From CAVVXX01 sp963707975 (GTDB lineage: Bacteria; Pseudomonadota; Alphaproteobacteria; Micropepsales; Micropepsaceae): 64,000 nt of DNA. The notes under the pieces are model-generated. The model saw only the letters and a list, made by a program, of their open reading frames with translations. It was not told where the DNA came from and searched no databases. The position numbers were made by a program, and so were the translations under genes. Each line of letters starts with the position of its first letter. Positions within the stretch are counted from its first letter, which is position 1. Positions 60,484 through 64,000 of the stretch are shown here, piece after piece. The stretch lies in NCBI GenBank assembly GCA_963707975.1, contig OY970177.1:1550001-1614000 (forward strand), given 5' to 3'.

Positions 60484-63444
60484 ATGTCCGAAGATTCCCA
60501 GCCCAAACGCGATTACCGCGCCACGCTCTTCCTGCCCGCCACTGACTTTCCGATGAAGGCGGGGCTGGCCGAGGCCGAGCCCAAATGGCTCGCGCGCTGG
60601 GAGGCGATGAAGATTTACGCGCAGAACCGCGAGGCCGCGAAGGGCCGCACGCAATTCATTCTCCATGACGGGCCGATTTATGCGAACGGCGACATCCATT
60701 CCGGCACGGCGCTGAACCACATCCTGAAGGATTTCGTAGTGCGCAGCCAGCAGATGCTGGGGCGCGACGCGCCGTACATTCCCGGCTGGGATTGCCACGG
60801 CCTGCCCATCGAATGGAAGGTCGAGGAGCAATACCGCGCCAAGGGCCTGTCGAAGGACAGCGTGCCCAAGGATCAGCTGCGCCGAGACTGCCGCGAATTC
60901 GCCGAGCATTGGCTAGAAATTCAGCGCGAGCAGATCAAGCGGCTGGGCTGCACCGGCGACTGGGCACGGCCCTACACCACGATGGATTACAAGGCCGAGG
61001 CGGCCATCGTCGGCGAGCTGCACAAATTCCTGATGAACGGGCTCTTATATCGCGGCTTCCGCCCCGTCATGTGGTCGCCCGTCGAAAAAACCGCGCTGGC
61101 CGAGGCGGAAGTCGAATACCAGGAAAAATCTTCGCCTGCGATTTATGTGAAGTTTCCCGTTATTCGCATGCCCGTCGAAGAAAAAGACAAGCTTTTCGAT
61201 AAGATAAAAGCATCGGATTTGGTGCTCAATTCGTCGGTCGTGATTTGGACGACGACGCCGTGGACTATACCCGGTAACCGCGCTATCGCATTTCATCCTG
61301 ATCCAAATAAGTTGAATTACGTTATTTGCCGCGTTGAGAGTGTGAGTGAAGGAAGTTTAGCAAGAGTCGGTGAACTTCTAATAATTTCTCAAGCTCGGAT
61401 GAATGCCGTCGCACAGCATTCGAAAATGACTCTGAAATACGTAACGCACATTGATCCAACGGGATTGATTTGCGCGCATCCATTCAGAGGTCGCAGTCAA
61501 AACAAGTATTATGATTTCAATGTGCCGCTGATGGCTGGCGATCATGTCACGGCGGAAGAAGGTACCGGCTTTGTACATACCGCGCCCGGCCACGGTGAGG
61601 ATGATTTCCGTCTGTGGCTGAACAATCTGGAAATCTACAGAAAGGCCAATCCTGACTATGCTTTCAAAGTAATTCCGAACACGATTGATGAGGACGGCAG
61701 TTTTTATCCCGACGTGGCCCTCTTCGCGGGCAAGCGCATTCTCACGCCTGACGGAAAAGACGGCGACGCTAATGGCGCGGTCATCAAGGAACTGATCGCG
61801 ACCGGCGCGCTGCTGGCAAAAGCCACGCTACGCCACCAATATCCGCATTCGTGGCGCTCGAAGGCGCCGGTGATTTTCCGCGCCACGCCGCAATGGTTCG
61901 CCTCGATGGATAGCGTGTTCGAAGGTTCTGAGGGCAAGAGCCTGCGCCAGCTCGCCATGAACGCGATCCACAAAGCGCGCTGGTATCCGCGTGGCGGAGA
62001 AAACCGCATTGGCGCGATGGTGAAGGAACGCCCCGACTGGGTGCTGTCGCGCCAGCGCGCCTGGGGCGTGCCGCTGGCGGTGTTCGCCAGCAGGAAAACC
62101 GGTGAGCCGCTGCGCAATGATAAGGTCAACGCGCGCATTCGCGACGCCTTCGAAAAGGAAGGCGCGGATGCCTGGTTCAAGCCGGGTTCGGCTGCGCGCT
62201 TCTTGGCCGGCAATACCGATCCGAACGATTACGAACAGGTGCAGGACATTCTGGATGTGTGGTTCGATTCTGGTTCCACGCATGTGTTCACGGTGGAAGA
62301 GCCTATCAATCCCGCCTGGCCCAGGGCCGATCAGGCCGATCTTTATCTCGAAGGCTCGGACCAGCATCGCGGCTGGTTCCAGTCGTCGCTGCTGGAAGCA
62401 TGCGGCACGCGCGGGCGCGCGCCTTACAAGGCGGTGCTGACGCATGGCTTTGTGCTGGACGAGCAGGGCCGCAAAATGTCGAAGTCGCTGGGCAACGTCG
62501 TGGCGCCGCAGACAGTGGCCGACAAAAACGGCGCCGAGATTTTGCGCATTTGGGCTGCGAGCTCGGATTTCATAGAGGATTTGCGCATCGGGCAGGAGAT
62601 TATCCAGGCCAATGTCGATGCCTATCGCCGTTTGCGCAACACCATCCGCTTCCTGCTCGCCAATCTGGCCGGCTTCGACGAAAGCGAGCGCATTGCGCCT
62701 GCGGAAATACCGGAGCTCGAACGTTTTATACTGGCGCGGCTGGCAGGGCTCGATGGCGAGGTGCGGGCGGGCTACGGCGAATTCGATTTCACCCGCGTCT
62801 ATACGACTTTGTTCAATTTCGCCACCAACGATCTGTCGGCGTTTTATTTCGACATACGCAAAGACGCGCTGTATTGCGATACGAAATCTTCCACACGCCG
62901 GCGCGCCGCGCGCACCGTGCTGGACGAACTGTTCCGTAGGCTGACGATATGGCTCGCCCCCATCCTCTGCTTCACCATGGAAGAGGCGTGGGTGACGCGC
63001 TTCGGCGACAAAGAGAGCGTGCATCTGCAAACCGCGCCTGCAAGCCCAAACAGCTGGGCGGACGACAAGCTGCTGCAGAAATGGGAGCGCATCCGCGCGC
63101 TCAGGCGCGTGGTCACCGGCGCGCTCGAACTCGCGCGGCGAGACAAGATCATCGGCGCCAGCCTCGAAGCCGCGCCTATTCTTTATGTCGAAAGCGACGA
63201 AAACGTGGCGTTGTTCGCGCATGCGCCGCTGGCCGAACTTGCCATCACGTCGGACGCGCAGGTGAGGAAGAGTGCGGCGCCCTCTGTCGCGTTCCGTTTG
63301 CCCGATGTCGCTGGCGCCGCTGTCGTCTTCGCCGAAGCAAGGGGCCACAAATGCGCGCGCTGCTGGATGGTGCTGCCCGAAGTAGGCGAGAACAAATCCC
63401 ACCCCGATCTTTGCCGCCGTTGCATCGCGGCGATCTCAACATGA
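60484..63444 (+). CDS. ileS: Isoleucyl-tRNA synthetase
   Basis: A 986-aa class Ia synthetase. The HIGH-equivalent lies in GPIYANGDIHSGTALNHILK (reading HSGT). The CP1 editing domain has WTTTPWTIPGNRAIAF and GTGFVHTAPGHGEDDF. The KMSKS loop is GRKMSKSLGNVVAP, and the C-terminal zinc finger CARCWMVLP...LCRRC has four Cys. It attaches Ile to tRNA-Ile and hydrolyses mischarged Val. The part encoding CP1 (about 61,150-61,550) is visibly poorer in G and C than the rest. The stop overlaps the lspA start (ATGA). Confidence 0.96.
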   Translation: MSEDSQPKRDYRATLFLPATDFPMKAGLAEAEPKWLARWEAMKIYAQNREAAKGRTQFILHDGPIYANGDIHSGTALNHILKDFVVRSQQMLGRDAPYIPGWDCHGLPIEWKVEEQYRAKGLSKDSVPKDQLRRDCREFAEHWLEIQREQIKRLGCTGDWARPYTTMDYKAEAAIVGELHKFLMNGLLYRGFRPVMWSPVEKTALAEAEVEYQEKSSPAIYVKFPVIRMPVEEKDKLFDKIKASDLVLNSSVVIWTTTPWTIPGNRAIAFHPDPNKLNYVICRVESVSEGSLARVGELLIISQARMNAVAQHSKMTLKYVTHIDPTGLICAHPFRGRSQNKYYDFNVPLMAGDHVTAEEGTGFVHTAPGHGEDDFRLWLNNLEIYRKANPDYAFKVIPNTIDEDGSFYPDVALFAGKRILTPDGKDGDANGAVIKELIATGALLAKATLRHQYPHSWRSKAPVIFRATPQWFASMDSVFEGSEGKSLRQLAMNAIHKARWYPRGGENRIGAMVKERPDWVLSRQRAWGVPLAVFASRKTGEPLRNDKVNARIRDAFEKEGADAWFKPGSAARFLAGNTDPNDYEQVQDILDVWFDSGSTHVFTVEEPINPAWPRADQADLYLEGSDQHRGWFQSSLLEACGTRGRAPYKAVLTHGFVLDEQGRKMSKSLGNVVAPQTVADKNGAEILRIWAASSDFIEDLRIGQEIIQANVDAYRRLRNTIRFLLANLAGFDESERIAPAEIPELERFILARLAGLDGEVRAGYGEFDFTRVYTTLFNFATNDLSAFYFDIRKDALYCDTKSSTRRRAARTVLDELFRRLTIWLAPILCFTMEEAWVTRFGDKESVHLQTAPASPNSWADDKLLQKWERIRALRRVVTGALELARRDKIIGASLEAAPILYVESDENVALFAHAPLAELAITSDAQVRKSAAPSVAFRLPDVAGAAVVFAEARGHKCARCWMVLPEVGENKSHPDLCRRCIAAIST

Positions 63445-63938
63445 AGCCGCTGCGCGCAGGACTGGCCGCGGTGTTGGCCGCGCTCATCGCCGATCAGGGG
63501 GTGAAGGTTTTTCTGCTGCAAGGCTTCGGTTTTGCAGCCATGGGGCCAGGCGATCGCGTGGCGGTGCTGCCCTTTTTCGACCTCGTCATGGTGTGGAACC
63601 GGGGCATCTCCTACGGCCTGTTCCAGGCCCAGGGCGTCTCGGGAACTTTGCTTTTAACCTTTTTTTCGCTTGCCGCCATCGTGGCGCTTTCCTGGTGGCT
63701 CACTCGCACAGAGCGCGTATTTCCTGCCATTGGGCTGGGATTGGTGATAGGTGGAGCGCTTGGCAATGTGATCGACAGAATCCTGTATGGCGCGGTGGCG
63801 GATTTTTTCCACTTTCATGCTTTCGGCCGCGACTGGTATGTGTTCAATGTCGCCGACGCGGTCATAGTCGCGGGCGTCGCCGTCCTTTTGGTGGATGCCT
63901 TCACCCGCCCGGGCCGGACGCCCGAAGTTCAGGAGTAA
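63441..63938 (+). CDS. lspA: Lipoprotein signal peptidase
   Basis: A 165-aa aspartyl membrane peptidase (signal peptidase II) that cuts prolipoprotein signal peptides before the lipid-modified Cys. It has four membrane segments. The catalytic Asp residues are in GGALGNVIDRILYGAVADFF and YVFNVADAVIVAG; DQGVK near the N-terminus and VWNRGISYGLF are conserved. It overlaps ileS by 4 nt. A longer frame continues upstream inside ileS but is not real. Its downstream neighbour begins like a lipoprotein, a substrate for this enzyme. Confidence 0.95.
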   Translation: MKPLRAGLAAVLAALIADQGVKVFLLQGFGFAAMGPGDRVAVLPFFDLVMVWNRGISYGLFQAQGVSGTLLLTFFSLAAIVALSWWLTRTERVFPAIGLGLVIGGALGNVIDRILYGAVADFFHFHAFGRDWYVFNVADAVIVAGVAVLLVDAFTRPGRTPEVQE

Positions 63939-63944
63939 AGCCCC

Positions 63945-64000
63945 ATGACGATTTCGAGATTGGTGGTTGTCGTATGCGTGGCTGGCGCGCTCGCCGGCTG
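63945..64000 (+). CDS. Lipoprotein, N-terminal fragment (possibly DUF3035)
   Basis: Only 18 codons are in the window: MTISRLVVVVCVAGALAG followed by TG, which completes a Cys codon if the next base is C or T. LAG-Cys after a hydrophobic helix is a perfect lipobox. In many alphaproteobacteria a DUF3035 lipoprotein gene follows lspA, so that is the likely identity, but the fragment is too short to prove it. Confidence 0.65.
   Translation, partial: MTISRLVVVVCVAGALAG

Noticed and set aside
61828..63402. A 524-codon minus-strand frame opposite ileS
   Set aside because: Shadow of the catalytic and anticodon-binding parts of isoleucyl-tRNA synthetase.
62949..63440. Upstream extension of the lspA frame
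   Set aside because: It lies inside ileS in another frame; the LspA N-terminus starts at the ATG at 63441, overlapping the ileS stop.

Overview
The window is a chromosomal segment of an alphaproteobacterium with fairly high GC. The best taxonomic evidence is internal. The tRNA-His gene has a G1:U72 pair and A73, and the histidyl-tRNA synthetase has a motif-2 loop unlike the usual bacterial one; both are known alphaproteobacterial peculiarities. The ribF-ileS-lspA-lipoprotein order, the dut-coaBC pair and the cyclic beta-1,2-glucan synthase fit the same class. I cannot name the genus from sequence alone.

Layout. 1-3.8 kb: end of an Rrf2 regulator, dut, coaBC (apparent frameshift), a MOSC protein, a small unknown gene and an HSL-type esterase whose nucleophile serine is replaced by Phe. 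3.8-11.6 kb: a secreted PDZ-aspartyl protease, then cobalamin uptake (btuF, a cobalamin riboswitch, btuB, btuC, btuD), a PPK2 kinase and tRNA-Arg(CCT). 11.6-17.7 kb: an oligopeptide ABC transporter (oppA apart; oppB-oppC-oppDF in an operon, the fused ATPase carrying an apparent frameshift). 17.8-20.7 kb: a tightly overlapping hutH / MoaD-like / BNR-propeller operon. 20.7-23.4 kb: a ferric-iron ABC binding protein and its permease, convergent, each broken by one in-frame stop. 23.6 kb: tRNA-His(GTG).

24.1-45.1 kb looks different. Sampled base composition is lower, and apart from corA everything is one minus-strand run: tkt, tal-pgi fusion, gnd, zwf, HAD phosphatase, pgl, ndvB (2935 aa), pgm. 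Four junctions overlap by 4 nt (ATGA). The run encodes the oxidative and most of the non-oxidative pentose phosphate pathway together with glucose-phosphate isomerisation and cyclic glucan synthesis, so it probably partitions glucose 6-phosphate between NADPH/pentoses and periplasmic glucan. It lies between tRNA-His and an 860-nt gene-free stretch rich in inverted repeats, so it may be an acquired block, but I see no integrase and no clear att repeat.

45.9-64 kb is mostly housekeeping: hisS, an M48 protease, several small secreted proteins of unknown role, groES-groEL under a CIRCE operator, a SnoaL-like protein, a GST, three small secreted aromatic-rich proteins in a row, alanine dehydrogenase, a HAD protein, a MaoC-like hydratase, ribF, ileS, lspA and the start of a lipoprotein.

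No CRISPR array, prophage, intact insertion sequence or obvious defence system is visible. Five lesions (two frameshifts, two nonsense codons, one lost catalytic residue) all fall in the first 24 kb. One of them is in coaBC, which is normally essential, so sequencing or assembly error must be considered for all of them.
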